Part shown: piece by piece, positions 17,240 through 25,348 of the stretch | Layout: every line of letters starts with the position of its first letter | How positions within the stretch are numbered: the stretch's first letter is position 1 | Assembly (NCBI GenBank): GCA_002010305.1 | Contig: MTND01000026.1 | Span: 1 to 64,000, forward strand | Length of the DNA: 64,000 bases | Source of the DNA: Archaeoglobi archaeon JdFR-42 | Lineage (GTDB): Archaea; Halobacteriota; Archaeoglobi; Archaeoglobales; JdFR-42 | Reading direction: 5' to 3' | Translations under genes and position numbers: made by a program | Notes under the pieces: generated by a model | Told to the model about the DNA's origin: nothing | Database searches by the model: none | The model's input: the letters and a program-made list of their open reading frames with translations, nothing else

Positions 17240-18097
17240 TTATTTCTTAACCCTATGATTCTTACCAACAGGACAGACTTCAACACATCTAAAACATTGA
17301 GCTGAAATCTCCAGAGAATTCGCAATAGCTGAAACATAGCGAGTAAATGTAGAGCCAAAGATCATCATTTTACGCTTTTCGGGATCGTTTTCATTAATTA
17401 TCTCAAAAAGAGCCTTCTGAAAACCAATTCTACTCCAATTAGCCCTGGGATAGCATAATTGGCGATTGTACTGCATCCACTTTATACGTCCGTTCTCAAG
17501 CTCTCCTGAAAGACATTCAGGACATGCCCTCAGACAGGGAGTTTTTTGAACTTTTTCCCACATTTTTACACAGGTGGGATGAGGACATACTGGTTTATTC
17601 AAAGGGGAGTCTGGCTGTAAAGGAGCACTTGTTAAAACCAGATAGTAGTAGAGAAAACCATATTTCGGGTTTAATATGATGCCTCCTGCGAGTGATCTGG
17701 TACCCAGCCCTGCGAGTTCAGCACATAGTTTTATGCTAATTCCAGGATCCCATACGCCATTGGCTAGAGAATATGATGCATAAGGTACTGCATAATAACC
17801 TAATTTATCCTCAATAAACTCGGCTACCTTAAATGACAATTCCTTGACTTCTTTGAGTTTACGACCCCCAATAACGCCTACCCACCTTGGATCGGTACAC
17901 TTCCAAGCTCCTGCAAGCATTTTGCCTGCTCCAACTACAATAATGCTTTTTACTTTAGGAAAAAAATCTGACGGACGGTGTCCCTCAGGTGCATATTTTG
18001 CAACTTCTTGGGGAGATGCAACTCCAACAACCAGAGCTCCAGCTCCAAATGCATAATCTTCAATCTTCCTTTTTAATTCATCTAATCTCGTATCCAA
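17240..18097 (-). CDS. QueG/reductive-dehalogenase-like 4Fe-4S protein
   Basis: A 285-residue protein. The first ~190 residues resemble the DUF1730/cobalamin-type domain of epoxyqueuosine reductase and its relatives (GALVVGVAS..., VKSIIVVGAGK, later GIILNPKYGFLYYYLVLTSAPL). Cys groups follow: CPHPTC, then CLRACPEC, and near the C-terminus CFRCVEVCPVGK, suggesting one or two 4Fe-4S clusters. The QueG HEAT repeats are missing, so a tRNA role is unlikely; corrinoid- or Fe-S-dependent reduction is possible. It is transcribed from a promoter with a CCGTTAC box and is followed by a tiny HTH gene. Its role in the island is not known. Confidence 0.6.
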   Translation of the reverse strand: MDTRLDELKRKIEDYAFGAGALVVGVASPQEVAKYAPEGHRPSDFFPKVKSIIVVGAGKMLAGAWKCTDPRWVGVIGGRKLKEVKELSFKVAEFIEDKLGYYAVPYASYSLANGVWDPGISIKLCAELAGLGTRSLAGGIILNPKYGFLYYYLVLTSAPLQPDSPLNKPVCPHPTCVKMWEKVQKTPCLRACPECLSGELENGRIKWMQYNRQLCYPRANWSRIGFQKALFEIINENDPEKRKMMIFGSTFTRYVSAIANSLEISAQCFRCVEVCPVGKNHRVKK

Positions 18098-18153
18098 GAT
18101 CTCTCCCCCTTAGTTTATCTCATAACTAATTGCTTAAGTATCTTACAATATTT

Positions 18154-18175
18154 GTAAATAAGGCTTTGTAACGGT
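18154..18175 (-). promoter_or_regulatory. Promoter with CCGTTAC box for the QueG-like gene
   Basis: Minus strand ACCGTTACAAAGCCTTATTTAC: the box, an A-rich BRE and a TTATTTA element, about 60-75 bases before the start at 18097. The layout matches those before 16696 (minus) and 19198 (plus). The 193-base gap between this gene and the TrmB gene holds nothing else. Confidence 0.5.
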
Positions 18176-18290
18176 ATATCATTGGTCTTTTGACGATTAA
18201 TTTCAAGATATGCTATTGCCCTATTCCACGCTTGTTAAAAACAAACCTGTTAAAACCCCACTTGCAGATTATTTGAAGGAAAGAAAAATA

Positions 18291-19106
18291 TTAACCTACA
18301 GGATCCAGAGTGTTCCATTTTGCAAAAAAAAGTTCACTCATTGTTTTGCCGATATCCGAATTGTATATATAAATGCCACAGTCATATTTGTTCCTCTCTG
18401 GAATAGAGCCTTTCGATGGGATCATTATTATCTCTTTTCTGTCACTTATGTATGTTCTAACATGGACATTTTCCGCTACTCTACACTCCCCCCATTTTAA
18501 TATCTCCAGTAATATATCTCTGGGAATTTTATTGAAAGGTCCCATAATGTATAAACTTACACCCTTCTCGTGAACGCTATTAAATTCTGACTTATGCAGG
18601 TAAACCATCCTGATCAGTTCATTTTGTGTTCCAATGATGAGAAGTTCTTCATCACATCTGTATATCATCTCTTTTATTTCATTAACAAGGGTATGCCTGT
18701 CTGAGACCTCATGAGACATACTCGGTATTTTACCAGAAGATGAACCTAGAATTTTATTTTCAATCAGGCTGTTAAGAAAACTTTCTCGAATCCTCAATGC
18801 TTCATAGAAGCTTTCTTCATATTTTCTGGCTAGAATTGTGGTTGCGATATGTGGTGGTACAGCAGAGTAACGTTTGGGTTTCTGATTGGTAACGTATACC
18901 ATCTGTTTGGTCTCCAGGTGTTCCAGAATCTTGTATCCTCTGGGTCTTGAGATGCCCAGCCTTTTGCTTATGTCATTGGCAGATGAAAGGGGATATTTCA
19001 GTAGAGCGAGATATACTGTAGCTTCTGACCTTGAAAGGCCCAACTTCATCAACTGTTGTCTGAGATCCTTTCCAAACTCAGGCCGAACGGAAGTCACTGA
19101 AAACAA
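18291..19106 (-). CDS. TrmB-type transcriptional regulator 1
   Basis: A 271-residue regulator. An N-terminal winged helix-turn-helix (LGLSRSEATVYLALLKYPLSS, then ANDISKRLGISRPRGYKILEHLE, residues about 20-70) is typical of the TrmB family. A PLD-like C-terminal effector domain follows (EELLIIGTQNELIRMVY). It lies divergently to the CrtI-like 2/PpsA-like 2 operon across a 91-base spacer containing the perfect palindrome TTGTTAACAA. It is a close sister of the regulator at 24420-25232, sharing QKPKR(Y/F) and the C-terminal ERxKYDC block. TrmB proteins usually sense a sugar or metabolite; here control of the surrounding catabolic genes is inferred. Confidence 0.85.
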   Translation of the reverse strand: MFSVTSVRPEFGKDLRQQLMKLGLSRSEATVYLALLKYPLSSANDISKRLGISRPRGYKILEHLETKQMVYVTNQKPKRYSAVPPHIATTILARKYEESFYEALRIRESFLNSLIENKILGSSSGKIPSMSHEVSDRHTLVNEIKEMIYRCDEELLIIGTQNELIRMVYLHKSEFNSVHEKGVSLYIMGPFNKIPRDILLEILKWGECRVAENVHVRTYISDRKEIIMIPSKGSIPERNKYDCGIYIYNSDIGKTMSELFFAKWNTLDPVG

Positions 19107-19118
19107 CTTGGTGTTATT

Positions 19119-19140
19119 CTATTAAAAGGTTTGTTAACAA
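19119..19140 (-). promoter_or_regulatory. Promoter/operator of TrmB regulator 1
   Basis: On the minus strand TTGTTAACAAACCTTTTAATAG contains the 10-base palindrome TTGTTAACAA (19131-19140), then an A-rich BRE and TTTTAATA. The start at 19106 is only 13 bases away, so the transcript would be nearly leaderless. The palindrome also lies just upstream of the plus-strand promoter at 19145, a natural site for autoregulation and control of the divergent operon. Confidence 0.45.
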
Positions 19141-19144
19141 TTAT

Positions 19145-19162
19145 CCGTTACTAATACTTATC
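19145..19162 (+). promoter_or_regulatory. Promoter with CCGTTAC box for CrtI-like 2/PpsA-like 2 operon
   Basis: CCGTTACTAATACTTATC: the box followed by a TTAT element about 40 bases before the start at 19198, leaving a short leader with GGTGAGG as ribosome site. Confidence 0.5.
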
Positions 19163-19197
19163 TTGGTTTATTTCGATTCCATACCGCAGGTGAGGAA

Positions 19198-20823
19198 ATG
19201 GAAGAGTACGATGCCGTAATCATAGGAGCTGGGCATAACGGTCTTATTCTTGGGGCTTATCTAGCTAAATCTGGTCAGAAAGTTCTTGTTCTAGAAAGAA
19301 GGAATGAAATCGGTGGAGGTTTATGCACTGAAGAGGTTACGGTCCCAGATTTTCTCCATAATACCCACGCCACCTTTCATATGATGGTGGATTACATGCC
19401 TGCAATACATGACCTGGAACTGGATAAATATGGGATTCAATTTACCCTTCCGCCCGTTCAGGTTGCCATGCTCTATAAGGACTCTAAAAGTGTTGTACTA
19501 TACAATGACCTAGGCAAATCAGTGAAATCCATAGAGAAAATCTCTTTAAAAGATGCCCGGTCCTATGAACAAGAGTATAATAAAGCAAAAGAGTTCGTCC
19601 AGGAACTGATAATGCCCCTAACATACTTGCCACCAATGCCACCTTTCGAACAAGTAGAGTTACTCAGTAAAACTGATCTGGGAAGAGAGTTACTAGAACT
19701 CGGAGAATACAGCCCTTTAGATTACGTAACAGAGCATTTTGAGGACGAGAGGATTAGAGCATTGATGCTATATCTGATATGTTACTGGGGACTGGACCCA
19801 GATATAACGGGACTTGGATTTCTCATACCACTCTACTTAGAGAGGGCTACCAATTATAGGATCCTACTGGGTGGGTCTCACAGATTCACCGGAGCTTTAT
19901 CAAAAATTATCCACCATAATGGTGGAAAAGTAGCAGAACTCTGTGAGGTCCGAGAGATTATTCTCGAGAATGGCGAGGCTATAGGTGTTCATTTAAAAGA
20001 GGATTCGGCTTATTTAAATAAAAAAATTCTGGCGAAAAAAGCTGTAGCCAGTTCACTCAACCCCATTCAGACTTTCACAGAATTAATCGAGAAAAGTGTA
20101 CTGAGCGAAAATTTCCTTAAAGAGATTAACCGGTGGGAGTGGGAGGAGTGGAGCCTGTTTGGAGTTCATCTAGCACTTAACGATCCTCCAAGGTACATTC
20201 ACGGAGATACAGAGCCTCACGTAAATGAGGCTTTGAGGTGCATTATTGGCTACGACTCAGTTGACGAAGTAATGTCGGCTTGGAGAGATATACGAAATGG
20301 GGTACTCCCGGAGCCAGCTGGCTCTTGCTCATGCTTTACCCTTTTTGATAGTTCAATGGCCCCATACAACAAACATGTGGGATTCTTTTCCCAATTTGCC
20401 CCTTATGAACTGAATGGAGGTGTTGATTTATGGTATAAGATAAAGGATGAATATATGGAACGTTGTATAGAGAAATGGAAAACGTATGCCCCTAACATCA
20501 CAAAACCCAACATAATTGGAAAATCATGCCACAGCCCACTGGATATTGAAAATAGAATCTCTACCATGCGCAGGGGGTCTATAAAGCATGGAAAATACAT
20601 TCCTATGCAGATGGGATATTTCCGACCTCACCCAGAAATTTCTGGATATCGAACACCAGTAAAAAAACTATATGTATGCGGATCATCAGCTTATCCGGGA
20701 GGTCTAGTTCTTGGAGCTCCTGGATATAATGCTGCAAACGTTATTATGGAAGATCTGGGAGTAGAAAAGTGGTGGAGTTATCCTGAGTACATAGAAAGAG
20801 CCAGGAGGAAGTATGGGTTCTAA
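19198..20823 (+). CDS. CrtI-like (phytoene desaturase family) FAD oxidoreductase 2
   Basis: A 541-residue paralogue of the 562-residue flavoprotein at 14709. The dinucleotide-binding start reads AVIIGAGHNGLILGAYLAKSG with acidic VLERRNEIGGG. The C-terminal motif is CGSSAYPGGLVLGAPGYNAA, then MEDLGVEKWW. Like its paralogue it is longer than typical bacterial CrtI (about 490-510). It is the first gene of an operon with the second PpsA-like subunit (89 bases downstream) and probably the SDR and HD genes. A flavin-dependent dehydrogenation of the substrate or product of that phosphotransferase is inferred; no carotenoid genes are present. Confidence 0.8.
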   Translation: MEEYDAVIIGAGHNGLILGAYLAKSGQKVLVLERRNEIGGGLCTEEVTVPDFLHNTHATFHMMVDYMPAIHDLELDKYGIQFTLPPVQVAMLYKDSKSVVLYNDLGKSVKSIEKISLKDARSYEQEYNKAKEFVQELIMPLTYLPPMPPFEQVELLSKTDLGRELLELGEYSPLDYVTEHFEDERIRALMLYLICYWGLDPDITGLGFLIPLYLERATNYRILLGGSHRFTGALSKIIHHNGGKVAELCEVREIILENGEAIGVHLKEDSAYLNKKILAKKAVASSLNPIQTFTELIEKSVLSENFLKEINRWEWEEWSLFGVHLALNDPPRYIHGDTEPHVNEALRCIIGYDSVDEVMSAWRDIRNGVLPEPAGSCSCFTLFDSSMAPYNKHVGFFSQFAPYELNGGVDLWYKIKDEYMERCIEKWKTYAPNITKPNIIGKSCHSPLDIENRISTMRRGSIKHGKYIPMQMGYFRPHPEISGYRTPVKKLYVCGSSAYPGGLVLGAPGYNAANVIMEDLGVEKWWSYPEYIERARRKYGF

Positions 20824-20912
20824 AAAATTTTTTCCAGCTTTATCATATTTAATTATTAGCATAGATTTTTGGAAAAACCGCATATCATTCAAATCAGATT
20901 GGAGGTGATAAA

Positions 20913-22691
20913 ATGGGTCTCATAAAATTTGAAAGTCCAGATGAATTGGAAGAAAAAGTAAAAAAATACTTAGGAAAAGATTACGATACGGCTTATGAAT
21001 ATATACCCTATTACTTCAGGTTCCAGAAAAAAGATGAAAACCGATTACATTTTCAGGATTCCGTTCACTGGCCAGTCCCTCTAAAACCTATTGACATTTT
21101 GATAATACAGGTAATGCAATGGACTTACTGCATGCCCCAGCATCTATTGCATAAATTTCCCACAAGTAGAGGGGCCGACTGGAGAATTCTGAATGGATAC
21201 GTATATCTGAGCCCGATGGAAGTAAGTGATCAGGATGAAATACAGGAAAGACTGGAGGCCTTTATGGAAAGTGCCCGTAAGTACTATTCAAACTGGAACG
21301 AATTATGGGATAAAAGACTGAAAGAGGAAATTCTACCCAGAATTGAGAGAGTTCAAAATATAGATTTTGAAAATATGCCTGCAGAGTATCAAATGATTGA
21401 AGACTTCGATACTATGATTCACGATCTGTTTAAAGTCTGGGAAATACACTTTGAATTTCTTGGTCTGGGATATGCTGCATACGTCACTTTGATGAATGAA
21501 GCAAAAGGGTTCTTTCCAGGTATGGAAGACAGGATTATAACCAAATTCTGTCAGGGACTTGGAACAATAATGATGGAGACAGATAGAAAATTCTTGGACC
21601 TTGCCAAACTGGCAATAGAACTGGGAGTAGAAGACATTCTAGTTGAAGGGATGCCAGAAGATATCATAACAGAGCTTGAAAAAAGCAATGCTGGAAAGAA
21701 ATGGTTGGATGAATTTAACAGAGTTATGGAAGAGTGGGGTAACAGACAGGACGTTGGTCTATATTTCGGATATATAAGCTGGAGAGAGAATCCAATTGCT
21801 CCAATCTCCATCATACGAAACTATATAGTCAAATTGAGAAGAGGGGAGGAGCCACTTCCTCCAAAAGAGGCTTTAGAGGCGGAAAGAGAGAGATTGATTC
21901 AGGAATACGTGGATCTTCTTGATTCGGAGGAAGACAAGAAAAGATTTAGAGAAGTAGTACAGCTTGCCCAGCTAGTATATCCCTATGTTGAGGACCATAA
22001 TTTCTACATAGACCAGAAATTCGATGTTCTTGTTAGACTGAAACTACTTGAGATAGGAAGGAGATTCACAAAAAAAGGTTACATCGACGAACCGGAGGAT
22101 ATCAGCTTCCTGACACCGGATGAAATACGACATGCTCTCCTAGATATGATTTTCGATCATGGAGGTAGACTGTATTCGTATTCAGGAGAGGGTTTGAAAG
22201 ATTTAATCCAGAAAAGAAAGAAAGTGTATGAACTCCAGAAACAGTGGACACCTCCAAAACTCCTGGGTGTTGCTCCTGACAAAATAACTGAGCCCCTCTT
22301 CGTTCAGCTATGGGGAATAACCAAAGAAGCAATCGAGATCTGGACTTCACCAGATAAAATCGAATCTGCCGATAAGTTAAAAGGATTTGCTGCATCACCA
22401 GGGATTGCAGAAGGAGTTGCAAGAGTTCTTAATTCACCTGAAGAGATCTCAAAGTTGAGGGAAGGAGAGATCCTGGTATGTAGCTGCACAACTCCTGCTT
22501 GGACATCAGTGTTCCCAACCGTAAAGGCGGTAGTAACGGATATAGGCGGACTGATGTCTCATGCAGCCATAGTCTCTAGGGAGTATGGGATACCAGCAGT
22601 GGTTGGTACCCTCACTGCAACAAAAACCATCCAATCGGGCCAGAAGATACGGGTAAATGGAGATCAAGGTATTGTTGAGATATTAGAATAA
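20913..22691 (+). CDS. PpsA-like phosphotransferase subunit 2
   Basis: A 592-residue paralogue of the protein at 9092. The shared N-terminal block RILNGYVYLSPMEVSD (residues 91-106) and the C-terminal mobile domain GGLMSH550AAIVSREYG followed by PAVVGT identify the same architecture. H550 is the expected phosphorylated residue. No ATP-binding domain is attached and no second PpsB-like gene is near, so it presumably shares the subunit at 11050. GGAGGTGA lies eight bases before the ATG. Pairing with a CrtI-like gene and an SDR suggests it phosphorylates a hydroxyl group at one step of a multi-step pathway; the substrate is unknown. Two such PpsA-like genes with one PpsB-like gene is unusual. 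Confidence 0.8.
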   Translation: MGLIKFESPDELEEKVKKYLGKDYDTAYEYIPYYFRFQKKDENRLHFQDSVHWPVPLKPIDILIIQVMQWTYCMPQHLLHKFPTSRGADWRILNGYVYLSPMEVSDQDEIQERLEAFMESARKYYSNWNELWDKRLKEEILPRIERVQNIDFENMPAEYQMIEDFDTMIHDLFKVWEIHFEFLGLGYAAYVTLMNEAKGFFPGMEDRIITKFCQGLGTIMMETDRKFLDLAKLAIELGVEDILVEGMPEDIITELEKSNAGKKWLDEFNRVMEEWGNRQDVGLYFGYISWRENPIAPISIIRNYIVKLRRGEEPLPPKEALEAERERLIQEYVDLLDSEEDKKRFREVVQLAQLVYPYVEDHNFYIDQKFDVLVRLKLLEIGRRFTKKGYIDEPEDISFLTPDEIRHALLDMIFDHGGRLYSYSGEGLKDLIQKRKKVYELQKQWTPPKLLGVAPDKITEPLFVQLWGITKEAIEIWTSPDKIESADKLKGFAASPGIAEGVARVLNSPEEISKLREGEILVCSCTTPAWTSVFPTVKAVVTDIGGLMSHAAIVSREYGIPAVVGTLTATKTIQSGQKIRVNGDQGIVEILE

Positions 22692-22729
22692 ACCATTGCA
22701 TCAACCAATTTCAACAGGACGGGATTGAG

Positions 22730-23524
22730 ATGTCCAGCGATTCAAAAAACCCTTTTGATTCACCATCTTTGAGGTTGAAGGGAAAAGTTGCACTAGTTAC
22801 TGGAGGAGCCGGTGGGATTGGGGGGAGTATCTGTCTCAGGTTTGCAGAAGAGGGTGCCAGAGTAGTTGTAGTTGATTTAGACATTCTTGCTGCGTCGGAT
22901 TTAACAAAAACCATAGGGGAAATGGGATACGAATCCCTAGCCTTAAAAACTGATGTTTCCAACGATGCTGATGTCCAGAATATGGTTAAAAAAGTAATTG
23001 ATACTTTTGGAACCGTCGACATTCTGGTAAACAACGCTGCTATTTATTCCACTCTCTCTCTTTTACCATGTGAGGAGATTGAAGAGGACGAATGGGATAA
23101 AGTGTTCAAAGTAAACGTGAAAGGAGTGTGGTTATGCTCTAAAGCGGTCATTCCTATTATGAAAGCAAAAAGATATGGAAAAATCATAAACATAGCATCT
23201 GGCGCTGTGTGGAGTGCCCCAGAGCATATGGCACATTACGTGGCTTCTAAGTCAGCTATAATAGGTTTGACACGAGTGATGGCAAGAGAGCTTGGAGATT
23301 TCAATATTCAGGTTAATGCTGTTGCTCCCGGATTGATTATGACCAATGCCAGTAAAAACCTTCATCCAGAGTCCTTTATCAAAAGATCCTATGGTAGAAA
23401 ATCCATTAAGAGGATAGCCCATCCAATGGATGTGGTTGGACTTGTTCTCTTTCTAGCGAGTGACGATAGCAATTATATTACGGGACAAACTGTAGTAGTA
23501 GATGGAGGAGGAGTATTACGATAA
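22730..23524 (+). CDS. Short-chain dehydrogenase/reductase
   Basis: A 264-residue classical SDR. It has TGGAGGIGGS (residues 24-33) with VVVDLD indicating NAD preference, the NNAA motif, a catalytic Ser in NIASGAVW, and Tyr-x3-Lys in HYVASKSA; PGLIMT and the C-terminal ITGQTVVVDGGG are also typical. It interconverts an alcohol and a ketone using NAD(H). It lies 38 bases after the second PpsA-like gene and is followed by the HD gene, so it is likely part of the same catabolic unit. The fatty-acid reductase FabG family is the nearest general resemblance, but archaea lack that pathway. Confidence 0.9.
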   Translation: MSSDSKNPFDSPSLRLKGKVALVTGGAGGIGGSICLRFAEEGARVVVVDLDILAASDLTKTIGEMGYESLALKTDVSNDADVQNMVKKVIDTFGTVDILVNNAAIYSTLSLLPCEEIEEDEWDKVFKVNVKGVWLCSKAVIPIMKAKRYGKIINIASGAVWSAPEHMAHYVASKSAIIGLTRVMARELGDFNIQVNAVAPGLIMTNASKNLHPESFIKRSYGRKSIKRIAHPMDVVGLVLFLASDDSNYITGQTVVVDGGGVLR

Positions 23525-23597
23525 CATAAACGAACCGACATAAATGATGTATGTATAGTGTCCAATATTCTAACTTTGATTTTGTTACGGTGAGAAA

Positions 23598-24212
23598 GTG
23601 GAAAAGACATACATAATGATTTGGAATGAGGCTCAGAAATACCTGATTCAGGGCAGGTGGTTTGACTTATCCCACACCTTAGTTGCCCTGGATTTTGTTA
23701 AACGATTAAATATACTGGAAAAGGGGGATGAGACCATAACCATACCGGCAATCATGCTCCATGATGTTGGGTATTCTGCCTTTTCCAAAATAAAGGATCT
23801 TGTTATTCTGACTACGGCTCCATGGATTCCTCCATTTTCAAAGGAATTGAAAAAAGCCCATCTCATCGAAGGGGCAAGAATCTCGGAACAAATACTACAG
23901 AAAGTTAAATACGACGCCATTAAATCTGAAGAGATAGTTAAGATAGTAGAAACACATGAAAACGAGGATGATAGTAGGTTTAAGAGAAACATTAACCAAG
24001 CTATTGTGGCAGATGCGGATGCTCTAACTCGAGTAACTGATATGGGGATACGGATAATAACTGAAGAATACGGACTGAAAGAAGAGGACGTTGTGGCAAA
24101 CTTTATTAAACATCTTGACAGATGGTTCCTGACGAAATCCGCCAGGAATATGGCTGATGAAGAGTTGAGGAAAGTATCGGCATTTATTAAATACACCGGG
24201 ATGTGGAAATGA
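23598..24212 (+). CDS. HD-domain phosphohydrolase
   Basis: A 204-residue HD-superfamily protein. The first His is in DLSHTLVAL, HD is in MLHDVGYSAF (about residues 53-62), a third His is in THENEDD, and a final Asp is in VADADALTR, the full metal-binding set. Such enzymes remove phosphate from small molecules or nucleotides. The start is GTG at 23598 with GGTGAGA five bases upstream. Placed in the unit that carries a phosphotransferase subunit, it could dephosphorylate the phosphorylated intermediate; a nucleotide substrate is the alternative. Confidence 0.75.
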   Translation: MEKTYIMIWNEAQKYLIQGRWFDLSHTLVALDFVKRLNILEKGDETITIPAIMLHDVGYSAFSKIKDLVILTTAPWIPPFSKELKKAHLIEGARISEQILQKVKYDAIKSEEIVKIVETHENEDDSRFKRNINQAIVADADALTRVTDMGIRIITEEYGLKEEDVVANFIKHLDRWFLTKSARNMADEELRKVSAFIKYTGMWK

Positions 24213-24361
24213 TCCAGCTTAGCGTTACAGTTAAAAGGTTCGATCGAATAGTCTCCATATAATCTCTATTGATTTTTAGGTTTAATTTACATCAGAAGAC
24301 AGTTCGCATATTTTAACTACTTTTTATCTCTACCAGATAAGCCTAACAGATATTTTCCATA

Positions 24362-24376
24362 CTATCCAATGGATAG
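24362..24376. terminator. Short palindrome between convergent genes
   Basis: CTATCC-AAT-GGATAG is a perfect 6-base inverted repeat with a 3-base loop followed by ATTTT, between the ends of the HD gene and the convergent TrmB gene. It may end either transcript. Nothing else is seen in 24213-24419 apart from another CGTTAC-like string at 24223. Confidence 0.35.
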
Positions 24377-24419
24377 ATTTTAGGATTGTATAACATTGGA
24401 GTATAGTTTCATTCAGCGA

Positions 24420-25232
24420 TCATTGATCTTTCCACCCATTCAAGAACAACAGACGAATCATTCTCACAATATCTCCGTTAAAAACCCACAGAGCACAGTC
24501 ATACTTCCCCCTTTCCTGAAGAGTACCTTCTGCTGGTATTAGCAACATTTCCTGACTATCTCTGATGTACAACCTTGCCGGGGGATTCTCTATCTCTTTC
24601 CACACACCCCATCCCTGGACTACCTCTCTGATGTCTTCTGGAACTGCTGAAAAAGGCCCCAATATCTGCAATGCAACTCCCCTTGAAACTGTATTCTCAA
24701 ATTCACTCTGTGCTTGATAAACCATCCTGACCAATTCATTTCTTGTAGCAATTATCAAAAGCTCTTTATCAGTTTTCTTCAACAGGTCCTTTATCACATT
24801 AATGATGGTATGACGCCCCGATATCTCAAAGGAGAGACTCGGTAGCTCATGTCCTCTGTGAGGATACTTGCTCTCATTCAGTACATTCAAGAACCTCTCT
24901 CTGATTCTGAGGGCCTCATGGAAAATCTCTTCTTGTTTCCTTGCCAGTATAGAAGTTGCAACTTCTGGAGGAACTGGATAAAATCGTTTTGGCTTTTGAC
25001 TGGATAAAAAAATAAGACCTTTATTTTCAAGGGATTCCAAAATATTGTAAACCCTCTGTCTTGACAACACCAACTGGTTGCTGAGTTCCCTTGCTGTTGC
25101 ACCAGGATTTTTAATAAGGGCTAGATAAACCAAAGATTCAGATTCGGATAGTCCAAGTAAGGTTAGATCATCCTTTAAAACCTTCTTAACCTCGATTTTG
25201 TTCAATTTCACAACCTCATCATCCACATACAA
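24420..25232 (-). CDS. TrmB-type transcriptional regulator 2
   Basis: A 270-residue sister of the regulator at 18291. It has a winged HTH (LGLSESESLVYLALIKNPG, then LVLSRQRVYNILESLE), an LLIIATRNELVRMVY block, and a C-terminal region with GTLQERGKYDCALWVFN. It is divergent to the UbiD operon, with 116 bases between starts, and is the natural candidate to regulate that operon. The two regulators bracket the 19-24 kb unit. The effector is unknown; the C-terminal domains have diverged more than the HTH, as expected for sensors of different metabolites. Confidence 0.85.
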   Translation of the reverse strand: MYVDDEVVKLNKIEVKKVLKDDLTLLGLSESESLVYLALIKNPGATARELSNQLVLSRQRVYNILESLENKGLIFLSSQKPKRFYPVPPEVATSILARKQEEIFHEALRIRERFLNVLNESKYPHRGHELPSLSFEISGRHTIINVIKDLLKKTDKELLIIATRNELVRMVYQAQSEFENTVSRGVALQILGPFSAVPEDIREVVQGWGVWKEIENPPARLYIRDSQEMLLIPAEGTLQERGKYDCALWVFNGDIVRMIRLLFLNGWKDQ

Positions 25233-25299
25233 CTATACCGTTCCATAGTATTTAGATTTGATGGGTTCCTGTGTTCCCGAGTAAAGTCAATTCATTTCC

Positions 25300-25319
25300 T
25301 TGACAAACGATTATATACT
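25300..25319 (+). promoter_or_regulatory. Promoter of the UbiD operon
   Basis: gACAAACGATTATATACTC has an A-rich BRE and TTATATA, about 35 bases before the ATG at 25349; GAAGGTGAT provides the ribosome site. It lacks the CCGTTA box. Confidence 0.55.
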
Positions 25320-25348
25320 CTACAATATTTAATTATGAAGGTGATAGT

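Noticed and set aside
17008-17358. 116-residue reading of the small HTH gene
   Set aside because: Its first ~40 codons lie inside the Fe-S protein gene in another frame; only the part after 17238 is independent.
14709-20823. Carotenoid biosynthesis from two CrtI-like genes
   Set aside because: No phytoene synthase, cyclase or prenyltransferase is present; the neighbours are catabolic.
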